Shown here: positions 23,422 to 30,580 of the stretch, piece after piece
How the letters are laid out: every line of letters starts with the position of its first letter
Position numbering within the stretch: the stretch's first letter is position 1
From: Micromonospora rosaria
GTDB lineage: Bacteria; Actinomycetota; Actinomycetes; Mycobacteriales; Micromonosporaceae
Assembly: GCF_001567585.1 (NCBI RefSeq)
Contig: NZ_LRQV01000074.1
Coordinates: forward strand, 1 to 34,217
Direction of reading: 5' to 3'
DNA length: 34,217 nucleotides
Program-made: the position numbers and the translations under genes
Notes under the pieces: model-generated
Seen by the model: the letters and a program-made list of their open reading frames with translations, nothing else
What the model was told of the DNA's origin: nothing
Database searches by the model: none

Positions 23422-23940
23422 ATGAAGGCACTGACCTGGCAGGGCAGACGGGACGTCCGGGTGGAGGGGGTTCCCGATCCCCGCATCGAGGCGCCGGCCG
23501 ACGCGATCGTCCGGATCACCTCCACCGCCGTCTGCGGCTCCGACCTGCACCTGTACGAGGTGCTCGGGCCGTACCTGAAGCCCGGTGACCGGGTGGTCGT
23601 CCCGTTCAACAGGTTCGGCGTGGACCGGCTGGTGGCGCTCAAGGCCGCGCTGAAGGCGGTCCGCCGGGGCGGCACGGTCTCCATCTCCGGCGTGTACGGC
23701 GGCGAGGTCGACCCGCTGCCGCTGATGGAGATGTTCGACCGGGGCGTCCAGGTGCGGATGGGCCAGTGCCACGTCCGCCGCTGGACCGACGAGATCCTGC
23801 CGCTGCTCGCCGGGGACGACGACCCGCTGGGCGTGGCGGACCTGCGGACCCACCGCCTGCCGCTGGCCGAGGCGCCGCAGGCGTACGAGATGTTCCAGAA
23901 GAAGACCGACGGCTGCATCAAGGTCGTGCTCGAACCCTGA
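23422..23940 (+). pseudogene. Zinc alcohol dehydrogenase remnant with two internal in-frame deletions
   Basis: The open frame (172 residues) is a collapsed medium-chain alcohol dehydrogenase, a family of about 370-400 residues. Residues 1-56 keep the normal start (MKALTWQGRRDVRVEGVPDP, and CGSDLH with the first zinc Cys at 38). After LKPGD the usual segment with the second zinc ligand (GHE) is missing, and the text resumes at RVVVPFN. After PFN the structural-zinc loop and the whole Rossmann NAD domain are missing, and it resumes at RFGVDRLVALKAAL, followed by the intact C-terminus (GGTVSISGVYGG and YEMFQKKTDGCIKVVLEP). Without the zinc site and cofactor fold it cannot be an alcohol dehydrogenase. 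The start has GAGGGGA 6 nt upstream. The unbroken frame is notable, because it may still be translated. Confidence 0.85.
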
Positions 23941-24049
23941 GCCGGGCGACCCGTCCGACCGACCGGCGGGTCCCGGTGACCACGGGTGGGCAGTGGTGGA
24001 CACCGGATGGGCTGTCGGGTGAGCAGCCGAGCGGGCCACCATCCCCGGC

Positions 24050-24718
24050 ATGTCGACCACACTCCGTGCACCGACCCGGGTACGCCCCGGTCGGCCCCGT
24101 ACCGCCGGGGGCCGTCGCGGCGGCCTCCGCCGCCGGTCAGCCCTGCTGACCGCCGCCCTGCTGGCGGCCACGGTCACCACCACGTCCGCCACCACCGGAG
24201 TCACCGCCGCCGGGGCCACCGCTGCCACCGCCGCGAGCGGGGCCGCCGCGCCGTTGGCGGCGGCCAGCCCCACCAGCCCGCCGGTCGTCCCCGCCGCCTT
24301 CCCCGGCGGGTGGTACGAGTTCCGCAACGGCCAGACCGGACAGTGCCTCGACGGCAACGGTGGCGGTGACATCTACGCGCACCCCTGCAACGGCGGCCAG
24401 TACCAGCAGTGGCACTGGGACCCGATCTACGGCCAACTGCGGCAGCGGGCGACCAACCGCTGTCTGCAGCACCACACGGCACAGCGGCGGGTCACCTCGA
24501 TCTGGTTGCCCTGCGTGAGCGTGGACACCGCCGGCACCGCCTGGGACGCCCTGCCGCTGCGGCCCGGCACCGAACTCCAGTTCTCCCCGGGCAACCACCC
24601 GGGCTGGTGCCTGGACAGCAACGCCGAGTTCAACCCCGGCAGCAACACCCGCAAGGTCTTCCTCTCCGGCTGCCACATCGACGACCGGGGCCAGGCCTGG
24701 CGGTACACCCGGCTGTGA
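24050..24718 (+). CDS. Secreted ricin-type beta-trefoil lectin-like protein A
   Basis: The 222-residue product has an N-terminal basic stretch and hydrophobic signal (RSALLTAALLAATVTTTSATTG, about 29-50), then an Ala/Thr/Pro linker to about residue 80. A single beta-trefoil domain of about 140 residues follows. Three trefoil repeats are visible, each with CL-type starts: CLDGNGGGDIYAHPC with QQW, CLQHHTAQRRVTSIWLPC, and CLDSNAEFNPGSNTRKVFLSGC with GQAW. The paired Cys and QxW-type residues match ricin B-chain lectin folds, which often bind sugars. The protein has no catalytic domain, unusual for secreted actinobacterial RICIN proteins, where the domain is normally an appendage. It is probably exported. 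It is the first of three genes, followed by a paralogue after 53 bp. The ribosome binding site is weak. The ATG at 24050 is the only start that keeps the signal. Confidence 0.88.
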   Translation: MSTTLRAPTRVRPGRPRTAGGRRGGLRRRSALLTAALLAATVTTTSATTGVTAAGATAATAASGAAAPLAAASPTSPPVVPAAFPGGWYEFRNGQTGQCLDGNGGGDIYAHPCNGGQYQQWHWDPIYGQLRQRATNRCLQHHTAQRRVTSIWLPCVSVDTAGTAWDALPLRPGTELQFSPGNHPGWCLDSNAEFNPGSNTRKVFLSGCHIDDRGQAWRYTRL

Positions 24719-24771
24719 CGACCTTCCCACCCCGGACCGGAGACCCGTTCCAGACTGCGACAGGAGACCAG

Positions 24772-25332
24772 ATGTCGACCGACCCCTCGTCGGGACGCCG
24801 CACCCGCCGGGTCGTCGGCTGGCTCGGCACCGTGGCCGTCGTCGCCGCGCTCGCCGCCGTACCGGCCGGGCCGGCGTCCGCCACGGCCGTACCGGGCGAC
24901 CCGGCCCCCAACACCACGCACCTGTTCCTGCTGCGCAACAAGCAGAACGGGTGGTGCCTCGACGGCAACGCCGGTGGCAGCGTCTACGCCCTGCCCTGCC
25001 GGCCCGACCACCCGTACCACCAGTGGCTCTACTCGGGCCTCGACATGACCTGGCGGCAGATCAATCTCGACCGCTGCCTGTACGGCAACGAGAACCGCGT
25101 GGTGGCGACCACCGGCTGGTTCTGCGCCGCCAGCGGCACGTACACCTCCTGGCTGAACCGCGCCACCGGCACCACCGCCGAGTACATGATCTACAACTAC
25201 GGCACCGACATGTGCCTGGACAGCAACGACGAGTACAACCCGGGCAGCAACACCAGGAAGGTCTTCCTGTCCGGCTGCAACGCCGACGACCGGGGCCAGC
25301 GGTGGATCTTCGACACCGTCGGTGCCGCGTGA
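24772..25332 (+). CDS. Secreted ricin-type beta-trefoil lectin-like protein B
   Basis: This 186-residue paralogue of the preceding protein has a basic N-terminus, a signal peptide (VVGWLGTVAVVAALAAVPAG at about 14-33, cleavage near ASATA) and one beta-trefoil domain. The three repeats are CLDGNAGGSVYALPC with HQW, CLYGNENRVVATTGWFC, and CLDSNDEYNPGSNTRKVFLSGC with GQRW. The last repeat is almost identical to that of protein A (NPGSNTRKVFLSGC), whereas the middle repeats differ more. This suggests tandem duplication followed by divergence in the central lobe. The ATG at 24772 follows AGGAG by 5 nt. It lies between protein A and the S1 protease and is probably in one operon with both. A ligand cannot be named. 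Confidence 0.9.
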   Translation: MSTDPSSGRRTRRVVGWLGTVAVVAALAAVPAGPASATAVPGDPAPNTTHLFLLRNKQNGWCLDGNAGGSVYALPCRPDHPYHQWLYSGLDMTWRQINLDRCLYGNENRVVATTGWFCAASGTYTSWLNRATGTTAEYMIYNYGTDMCLDSNDEYNPGSNTRKVFLSGCNADDRGQRWIFDTVGAA

Positions 25333-25379
25333 GCCCCCGGCGTTTCCTCCCCCACCCCCGACCGACAGGAAGGTTCGGC

Positions 25380-26093
25380 ATGCGAAGGACGATCACGGCA
25401 CTCGTCGTGGCCACGCTGGCAGCGGTGACCGTGCCGCAGGCCCCGGCCCAGGCGATCATCGGCGGCGCGACCGCCGGGCACCTGCGGGGTGCCGTCCAGG
25501 TGAACGCACGCGGCGCGTACGTCTGCGCGGGCATCCTCATCGACACCCGGTGGGTGCTGACCGCCGAGCACTGCGTCGAGGCCTATTCCACCCAGGAGGT
25601 GACGGTCCTGGCCGGCAGCCGGGAGCGGGGCGCGGGGCAGAGCCGGGGCGTGATCCGCATCGAGGAGTTCGGCCTGGGCGACGCCGCCCTGCTCCAGTTG
25701 GGCAGCGCCGTCACGCAGATGCCGCCGGTGGCCATGATCCAGCCGGGTCTGCTGCCGGCCATCAACACCAACCTCGCGGCCTCCGGATGGGGCAACACCG
25801 TCGCCAACAGCCCCTGGTCGGTGCTGGCCCCCGCGCTGCGGGTCTGCACGGTCCGGGTGACCAACTACGGCCTCAACGAGGACGGCGTCTACCAGCTCCA
25901 GGGCGTCTGGTCCGACGGCATCCAGGGCAGCGGGGACTCCGGTGGACCGCTGAGCAACGGCAACCACGTGGCGGTCGGCATGACCACCCACACCCGGGAC
26001 CAGGAGCGGGCGTTCCTGGGGATCGCCCTCGGCGACCCCAAGCTGCGGCACTGGATCGACTTCGAGAAGGCCCGCCAGCCCGCCGGCGGCTGA
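25380..26093 (+). CDS. Secreted S1 family serine protease
   Basis: This 237-residue protein has a short signal (MRRTITALVVATLAAVTVPQ, then APAQA) and a mature start at about IIGGA (26-30), so there is almost no propeptide. The catalytic triad is His64 (TAEHC), Asp101 (GDAALLQL) and Ser187 (GSGDSGGPL), with a likely Cys49-Cys65 disulphide. The primary specificity pocket differs from trypsin: at position 189 by simple offset from Ser195 there is Ile181, and the usual Cys191 is missing. A two-residue insertion before GDSGGP would align Asp179 instead, so specificity is open. The ATG at 25380 follows AGGAAGG by 6 nt. It is the third gene of the cluster, 47 nt after lectin B. The lectin pair could be substrates, inhibitors or carriers, by inference. 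Confidence 0.92.
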   Translation: MRRTITALVVATLAAVTVPQAPAQAIIGGATAGHLRGAVQVNARGAYVCAGILIDTRWVLTAEHCVEAYSTQEVTVLAGSRERGAGQSRGVIRIEEFGLGDAALLQLGSAVTQMPPVAMIQPGLLPAINTNLAASGWGNTVANSPWSVLAPALRVCTVRVTNYGLNEDGVYQLQGVWSDGIQGSGDSGGPLSNGNHVAVGMTTHTRDQERAFLGIALGDPKLRHWIDFEKARQPAGG

Positions 26094-26102
26094 GCGTCGG
26101 CA

Positions 26103-26136
26103 CCGGGCCGCACCCGTACCCCCGGGTGCGGCCCGG
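26103..26136. terminator. 14-bp perfect hairpin between convergent genes
   Basis: CCGGGCCGCACCCG (26103-26116) pairs perfectly with CGGGTGCGGCCCGG (26123-26136) around a 6-nt loop. It ends the lectin/protease cluster on one strand and the STAND gene on the other. Confidence 0.8.
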
Positions 26137-26149
26137 CAGCCGTCCGGGC

Positions 26150-28216
26150 TCAGCCGTCGCCGCCGGCCTCCAGCCGCCACAGCCGGTCGCAGATCCGCTG
26201 CACGCCCCGGCTGAGGTGCCGCCGGTAGGTGCTGAACGGCAGGCCGAGCCGCTCGGCGGCGGCGGCCTGGGTGGGCACCCGGTGGAAGTAGGTGGTGGCC
26301 ACCACCCGGTGCAGGTGGGTCTCGCGCGGGTCCGCGCGCAACGCGTCCACGGCGGTGGTCAGCGCGTCGCGCAGCGCGTCGACCGGGGCGTCCCCGCCGG
26401 CCCGGTCGACGAACGGTCGGGTCCGCAGCAGCGGGCTGGCGGCCAGCGCGTCGTCGTGGTGCCAGTCGCGCAGGGCGGCGCGGACCGCCTCGTCGTGTTC
26501 CTCCCGGGTCGGCAGCACCACCGCCCCCGCCGGGAGCGGCTCGGGGTCGAGGATCCGCCCCGGCTGGGTCCGGTCGAACCAGACCGAGAGCGGGGTGACC
26601 CGCCAGTCGCACCCGAAGAGGGTGTACGCCTGCCCGTCCAGCACCGGCCGCTCGGGCACCGGCCGGTGCCCGATGTGCACCATCAGGTCGTGCCAGAACT
26701 CGGGGTTCGAGGCGATGATGAACGACCAGGCCAGCCGCCCGGACCGGATCCAGTCCGCGCACATCCGCAACTGCATCAGGTACGACACCGGCGAGATCGA
26801 GTGGTACGCCTCCGGGTGCACGATGTACCGGGCCAGCAGCACCTCCTCGCCCGGACGCGGCAGCCCCGACCGGCGCAGGTGGGCCCAGACGGTGGCGGCC
26901 ACCGGATCGACGGACCCGCCCTCGTCCGGGACGGTCAGCCGTAGCCAGGCCAGGAACGCGACCAGCTCCCCGCTGGCCGACCGGCGGTAGACCCGGAAGC
27001 TGTCGGGCTGCGCGGTGAGCCAGTGGTCGACCACGGCGGCCGACTCCTCGCCCTCGCAGTCCACGGTCATCTGCCGGATCGGCCGGTGGTCACCGGGGCG
27101 CAGCACGTCCTCGTAGACGTCGCCCTCGTGCGAGATGCCCCGGAAGTAGGGGCCCATCGCGCCGAACCGCTTCAGGTAGGTCAACTCCCGCATCGCCGAC
27201 AGCACCCGGGGCTCCGGCGCGGCCCGGACCTGCTCCAGCAGGTACCCGCCGATGCGGGCGTGCCCGTCGTCGTACCGGTGCGGGTCGCGCCACCGCAGGT
27301 CGGTGTCGACGACCTCCTTGACCAGGTCGTGCAGGAACAGCCCGGCCGGTCCGGGCTCGACGAACGGCAGCCCACGCAGCCAGCGGAACAGCGGCCCGGC
27401 GTCGTCGACGGCCAGCACCACCCGCAGCAGGGCCTCGGTGGTGACCAGGGTGTGCGCGGCGACCTCCAGGGCGCGCAGGTGCGCCGCCGACGGCACCTCC
27501 CCGATCAGCCGGCCCATCAGCGACGACACGACGTCCGGCGTGGGCGCCCACGTGTCGGGGGCGTCCCGGCGCGTCGGGGTGTCCCGGCGCGTCGGGGCGG
27601 ACGGCCCGGTCGTCACGACGGCGGCGGCCAGCGTCAACGCCAGCGGGTGCCCGCCGGCGAAGTCCAGGATCGCCGGCCGGGTGCCGGGCGGTACCCCCTG
27701 GGCGTCGAGCATCAGCCCCGCCTCGGCCGGCGTCAGGTCCCGGACCGGCACCACCCGCAACGCCTCCCGCCAGGCGAGATCCGCCGTCCACGCGGGGTCG
27801 GGGGGCTCCCGGCCGGCCAGCACCACCAGGGTCCCGTCCGGCAGTTGGGGCAGGTACCGCTCCCGCAGCCAGACCTCCAGCCCCTGGCAGCGCTCGAAGG
27901 CGTCGACCAGCAGCACCACCCGGTCGTTGAGCATGGCCGGCGCGGCCTCGATCTCGAACGCCTGCGGAGCCGGGTCCACCAGCCGGCCGTCCAGCTCCAC
28001 CACCAGCCGCCCCCCGTCGCGGCTCTCGTCGGCGAACCGGCGGAGCAAGGTGGACTTGCCCACTCCACCGGGGCCGTGCAGGAAGAACACCGAGGGGGTG
28101 CCGGGCGCTCCGGCGAGCGCCGACCGGAACGGCGCCAGTTCGGCGGCGCGGCCGACGAAGGCCTGGTCCCGGGTGGTGCGCAGCAGGCCCGCCAGGCGGG
28201 GCCGGCTCGACGACAT
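26150..28216 (-). CDS. STAND-type ATPase with C-terminal helix-turn-helix
   Basis: The 688-residue product begins with an AAA/STAND NTPase module: FVGRAAELAPF (20-30), Walker A FLHGPGGVGKSTLL (45-58), and Walker B VVLLVDAFERC (100-110). The LPQLPDGTLVVLAGREPPDP stretch, with sensor-like LAGREP, and GGHPLALTLAA (the GxP motif typical of STAND proteins) follow. A tandem 18-bp repeat makes PTRRDTPTRRDAP in a linker. The centre (about 400-560) has DSFRVYRRSASGELVAFLAWLRL and a following alpha/beta pattern suggestive of a GNAT-like domain, which I hold loosely. The last 41 residues (PTQAAAAERLGLPFSTYRRH...) form a helix-turn-helix. It is probably an ATP-gated transcription regulator. Its own message seems to be leaderless. 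The ligand is unknown. It is convergent with the secreted lectin/protease genes, and a regulatory link is inference. Confidence 0.85.
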   Translation of the reverse strand: MSSSRPRLAGLLRTTRDQAFVGRAAELAPFRSALAGAPGTPSVFFLHGPGGVGKSTLLRRFADESRDGGRLVVELDGRLVDPAPQAFEIEAAPAMLNDRVVLLVDAFERCQGLEVWLRERYLPQLPDGTLVVLAGREPPDPAWTADLAWREALRVVPVRDLTPAEAGLMLDAQGVPPGTRPAILDFAGGHPLALTLAAAVVTTGPSAPTRRDTPTRRDAPDTWAPTPDVVSSLMGRLIGEVPSAAHLRALEVAAHTLVTTEALLRVVLAVDDAGPLFRWLRGLPFVEPGPAGLFLHDLVKEVVDTDLRWRDPHRYDDGHARIGGYLLEQVRAAPEPRVLSAMRELTYLKRFGAMGPYFRGISHEGDVYEDVLRPGDHRPIRQMTVDCEGEESAAVVDHWLTAQPDSFRVYRRSASGELVAFLAWLRLTVPDEGGSVDPVAATVWAHLRRSGLPRPGEEVLLARYIVHPEAYHSISPVSYLMQLRMCADWIRSGRLAWSFIIASNPEFWHDLMVHIGHRPVPERPVLDGQAYTLFGCDWRVTPLSVWFDRTQPGRILDPEPLPAGAVVLPTREEHDEAVRAALRDWHHDDALAASPLLRTRPFVDRAGGDAPVDALRDALTTAVDALRADPRETHLHRVVATTYFHRVPTQAAAAERLGLPFSTYRRHLSRGVQRICDRLWRLEAGGDG

Positions 28217-28222
28217 GGCGTC

Positions 28223-28268
28223 AGCCTAGTACCCGCCCGACGCGGACCGTAGCCTGTGGACGGTCCGC
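28223..28268 (-). promoter_or_regulatory. STAND gene promoter and 9-bp inverted repeat
   Basis: TAGGCT (28228-28223) is followed by 6 nt and the ATG at 28216, which is leaderless geometry. Just upstream, GCGGACCGT (28242-28250) and ACGGTCCGC (28260-28268) form a perfect 9-bp inverted repeat with a 9-nt centre, at about -26 to -52 from the predicted start. That is the usual place for an activator or an autoregulatory operator. Confidence 0.55.
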
Positions 28269-28523
28269 CGCCCGGCCCCGGACGCGGCTCGTCCGGCGGC
28301 CGGCAGCAGGGCGACGCGGGGTGGCGCGGCGGGAGACGGGCCCGGGACGGCCGGCACCGGCGGCGGGTACCGCGCCGGGCCGGTCCCGGCCCGCGCCCCG
28401 GCTCCGGGCCGGGGCCAGCCTCCTGGCCGGGGAGCGGAAGGATTCGACGACGGCTGACCGGGTAGCAGGTCGACGGGGCAGCGGGGCACGCCCGAGGCCC
28501 GACGGGTGGTGAGGAGGGGACGT
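28269..28523. other. GC-rich gap before the leader ORF
   Basis: This stretch is very GC-rich, with runs such as GGCCGGGG and CCGGGCCGG. Apart from GGATTC at 28439-28444 and GTAGCAG near 28463, no element stands out. The promoter of the 28524 operon should lie here. No clear -10 is visible. Confidence 0.5.
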
Positions 28524-28613
28524 ATGCGCGCGGTGGGCCGGATGTGCCGGCGGCGGTGCGACCCGGTTCCGGGCGGAAGCGTCCTGCGGGCCACGGTCGT
28601 GGGCGAGCCGTGA
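28524..28613 (+). CDS. 29-codon leader ORF coupled to the SDR gene
   Basis: An ATG at 28524 stands 4 nt after GAGGAGGGG (28511-28519), the strongest ribosome binding site in this part of the window. The frame gives MRAVGRMCRRRCDPVPGGSV plus nine more residues and ends at TGA (28611-28613). That TGA overlaps the GTG of the SDR (28610-28612) as GTGA. The SDR has no good ribosome binding site of its own, so its translation should depend on ribosomes leaving the small ORF. The peptide is Arg-rich with two Cys (MCRRRC). It may only be a coupling device, or a real small protein. Confidence 0.6.
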   Translation: MRAVGRMCRRRCDPVPGGSVLRATVVGEP

Positions 28614-29524
28614 CCCGGACGGTGGTGATCACCGGCGCGACGAGCGGGATCGGCCGGGCCAGCGCCCTGGCGTTCGCCGCGCGGGGCGAGCGGCTGGTCC
28701 TCGCCGCCCGAAGCGCCGAGGAACTGGCCGGGGTGGCCGCCGAGTGCCGCGCGGCGGGCGCGGCGACGCTCGCCGTCCCGACCGACGTCACCGGTTCGGC
28801 CGGCGTCGAGGCGCTGGCCGACGCGGCGGTCCGCGAGTTCGGCCGGATCGACGTGTGGGTGCACACCGCCGCCGTGATGGTGTACGGCCGGTTCGAGGAG
28901 ATCCCCGAGCGGGTCTTCGACCAGGTGATCCGGACCGACCTGCTCGGCGCGGCCGGGGTGGCCCGGGTGGCGCTGCGGCGCTTCCGCGACGCTGGCGCCG
29001 GCACCCTGGTGCTCGTCGGCTCGCTGCTCGGCCACATCAGCGCGCCGTACATGAGCGCGTACGTGGCCAGCAAGTGGGGGCTGCACGGGCTGGTCCGCGC
29101 CCTGCAACAGGAGGGGCGGGACGTTCCCGGGGTGGCGGTCTGCCTGGTCAGCCCCGGCAGCGTGGACACCCCGGTCTACCAGCGGGCCGCCAACCACCTG
29201 GGGTCGTCCGGCCGGCCCCCGCCCCCGGTGACCGACCCGGACCGGGTCGCCGCCGCCGTGCTGGACTGCGCCGACCGGCCCCGCCGGGAGGTGTCGGTGG
29301 GCCGGTTCACCGGGCTCCTGCGGTTCGGCTTCACCGTGCTGCCCGGCGTCTACGACGCGCTGGTCGGCCCGTTGATGCGTCGGCTCGGGCTGACCGGGCA
29401 GCCGGTCGCACCGCACGACGGGGTGGTCTTCGCCCCGGACCCCGCCGGAACGGGGGTGCGCGGCGGCTGGGGCCACGGCGTGGCCGGACTGCTCCGGGCG
29501 GCCCGCGACCGCGGGCCGGAATGA
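28610..29524 (+). CDS. Short-chain dehydrogenase/reductase
   Basis: The 304-residue NAD(P)-dependent oxidoreductase has the Rossmann motif TGATSGIG (8-15), LAARS (32-36, with Arg favouring NADP), a TDV stretch (58-60), HTAAV in place of the usual NNAG (85-89), Ser138 in VGSLLGH, and the catalytic YVASK with Tyr151 and Lys155. The tetrad Asn position (about 110) reads RTDLLG, with Asp instead of Asn. The C-terminal half (after about 200) contains VLDCADRPRREVSVG and extends to about 300 residues, longer than a basic SDR (250). This resembles membrane-associated or lipid-type SDRs. I chose the GTG at 28610 because it overlaps the leader ORF. It ends in ATGA shared with the next gene. The substrate is unknown. 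Confidence 0.9.
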   Translation: MTRTVVITGATSGIGRASALAFAARGERLVLAARSAEELAGVAAECRAAGAATLAVPTDVTGSAGVEALADAAVREFGRIDVWVHTAAVMVYGRFEEIPERVFDQVIRTDLLGAAGVARVALRRFRDAGAGTLVLVGSLLGHISAPYMSAYVASKWGLHGLVRALQQEGRDVPGVAVCLVSPGSVDTPVYQRAANHLGSSGRPPPPVTDPDRVAAAVLDCADRPRREVSVGRFTGLLRFGFTVLPGVYDALVGPLMRRLGLTGQPVAPHDGVVFAPDPAGTGVRGGWGHGVAGLLRAARDRGPE

Positions 29525-30522
29525 CCGGCCACGCGGGAACCACCCACGAGGCCGCGACGACCGACGGCACCGCGACCAGCGACCGGGAAGCGACGACCGA
29601 CGGCACCGCGACGACCGGCCGGGCCCGGAGCGCCGCCGCCCGCCGGACCGCCACCGCGCTGCGCCGGGTGGCCACCGGGTACGCGCGGCACCGTGACCGC
29701 GCCGGCGGGACCTGGCGGGCGTACGTCAGCGTCACCGGGCCGGACGGGCACCCGCGCGAGGCGGTGGCCGAGGAGCCGGACACCCCGGTCGAGGCGTACA
29801 GCGTGAACAAGATCGCCGTGGCGGTGGCGGTGCTGGACCGGGTCGACCGGGGGCTGCTCGCCCTCGACCAGCGAATCGAGGTGACCGAGGACCTCGTGGT
29901 GCCGGGCGGGGACGGGATCTTCGCGCTCGACGGGGCCTGGCCGAGCAGCGTCACCCTCGGCCACGCGCTGGCCACCCTGCTCACCGTCTCCGACGACACG
30001 GCGGTGCGGCTCTGCGGCCGGCTCTGCCCGGCGGCCGACCTGAACCGCGTCCTGCGCGCCAGGGGCCTCGGCCACACCCAGGTCCGGCCGGTGGCCGACC
30101 CGCACCGTTTCCACCTGGGCACCAGCACCGCCCGGGGTACCCACGACCTGCTCCGGGCGCTGGCCACCGGCGGCCTGCTCGCGGCGTCCTCGACGGCGTA
30201 CCTGCTGGGGCTGCTCCGCTCCCCCGTGGCCTTCACCGACGGCATCCGGCGGGAGATGTCGTCGGCCGAGCGGGCCCGGGTGGCCACCAAGGCGGGCTGG
30301 TACGCCGACGGCCGGCACGAGGCCGGGATCGTCTTCGACCGCGGCGGCGCGCCGGTGCTGACGTACGCGCTCTTCGCCACCGGCCCGACCGGCGCGGACG
30401 ACGTCGCCGCGACCCACCCGGCGGTGCGGGCCCGGTCGCGGATGGGCCGACCGTTCCTGGCCGCCGTGGACGGGCTCACGGGCCGCGCGGGCGGCCGGCC
30501 GGGGGCGGCGGCCATGTCCTAA
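29521..30522 (+). CDS. Serine hydrolase of the class A beta-lactamase fold, no signal peptide
   Basis: The 333-residue protein has the catalytic SxxK (SVNK, 94-97), SDD in place of the SDN motif (157-159) and KAG in place of KTG (257-259). The Glu166 region of true class A enzymes is missing, and the omega-loop area reads DPHRFHLGTSTARGTHDLL. Hydrolysis of a beta-lactam is therefore doubtful, and a peptidase- or esterase-like or binding role is possible. There is no signal peptide. The first about 36 residues are Thr/Ala/Asp-rich and come from a direct repeat (AATTDGTAT and EATTDGTAT). A cytosolic location would be unusual for this fold. The ATG at 29521 overlaps the SDR stop (ATGA), so the two are translationally coupled and probably work on one pathway. 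Confidence 0.85.
   Translation: MTGHAGTTHEAATTDGTATSDREATTDGTATTGRARSAAARRTATALRRVATGYARHRDRAGGTWRAYVSVTGPDGHPREAVAEEPDTPVEAYSVNKIAVAVAVLDRVDRGLLALDQRIEVTEDLVVPGGDGIFALDGAWPSSVTLGHALATLLTVSDDTAVRLCGRLCPAADLNRVLRARGLGHTQVRPVADPHRFHLGTSTARGTHDLLRALATGGLLAASSTAYLLGLLRSPVAFTDGIRREMSSAERARVATKAGWYADGRHEAGIVFDRGGAPVLTYALFATGPTGADDVAATHPAVRARSRMGRPFLAAVDGLTGRAGGRPGAAAMS
29554..29612 (+). repeat. Two 23-bp direct repeats at the start of the serine hydrolase gene
   Basis: GCGACGACCGACGGCACCGC plus GAC occurs at 29554-29576 and 29590-29612, 36 bp apart, in frame. It codes for the repeated ATTDGTAT sequence at the N-terminus. Confidence 0.85.
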
Positions 30523-30580
30523 CGTGTACTCGCGGGACCGGTGAGGGACGGGGACGGGACCGGTGGAGGGGCGGGGAACG

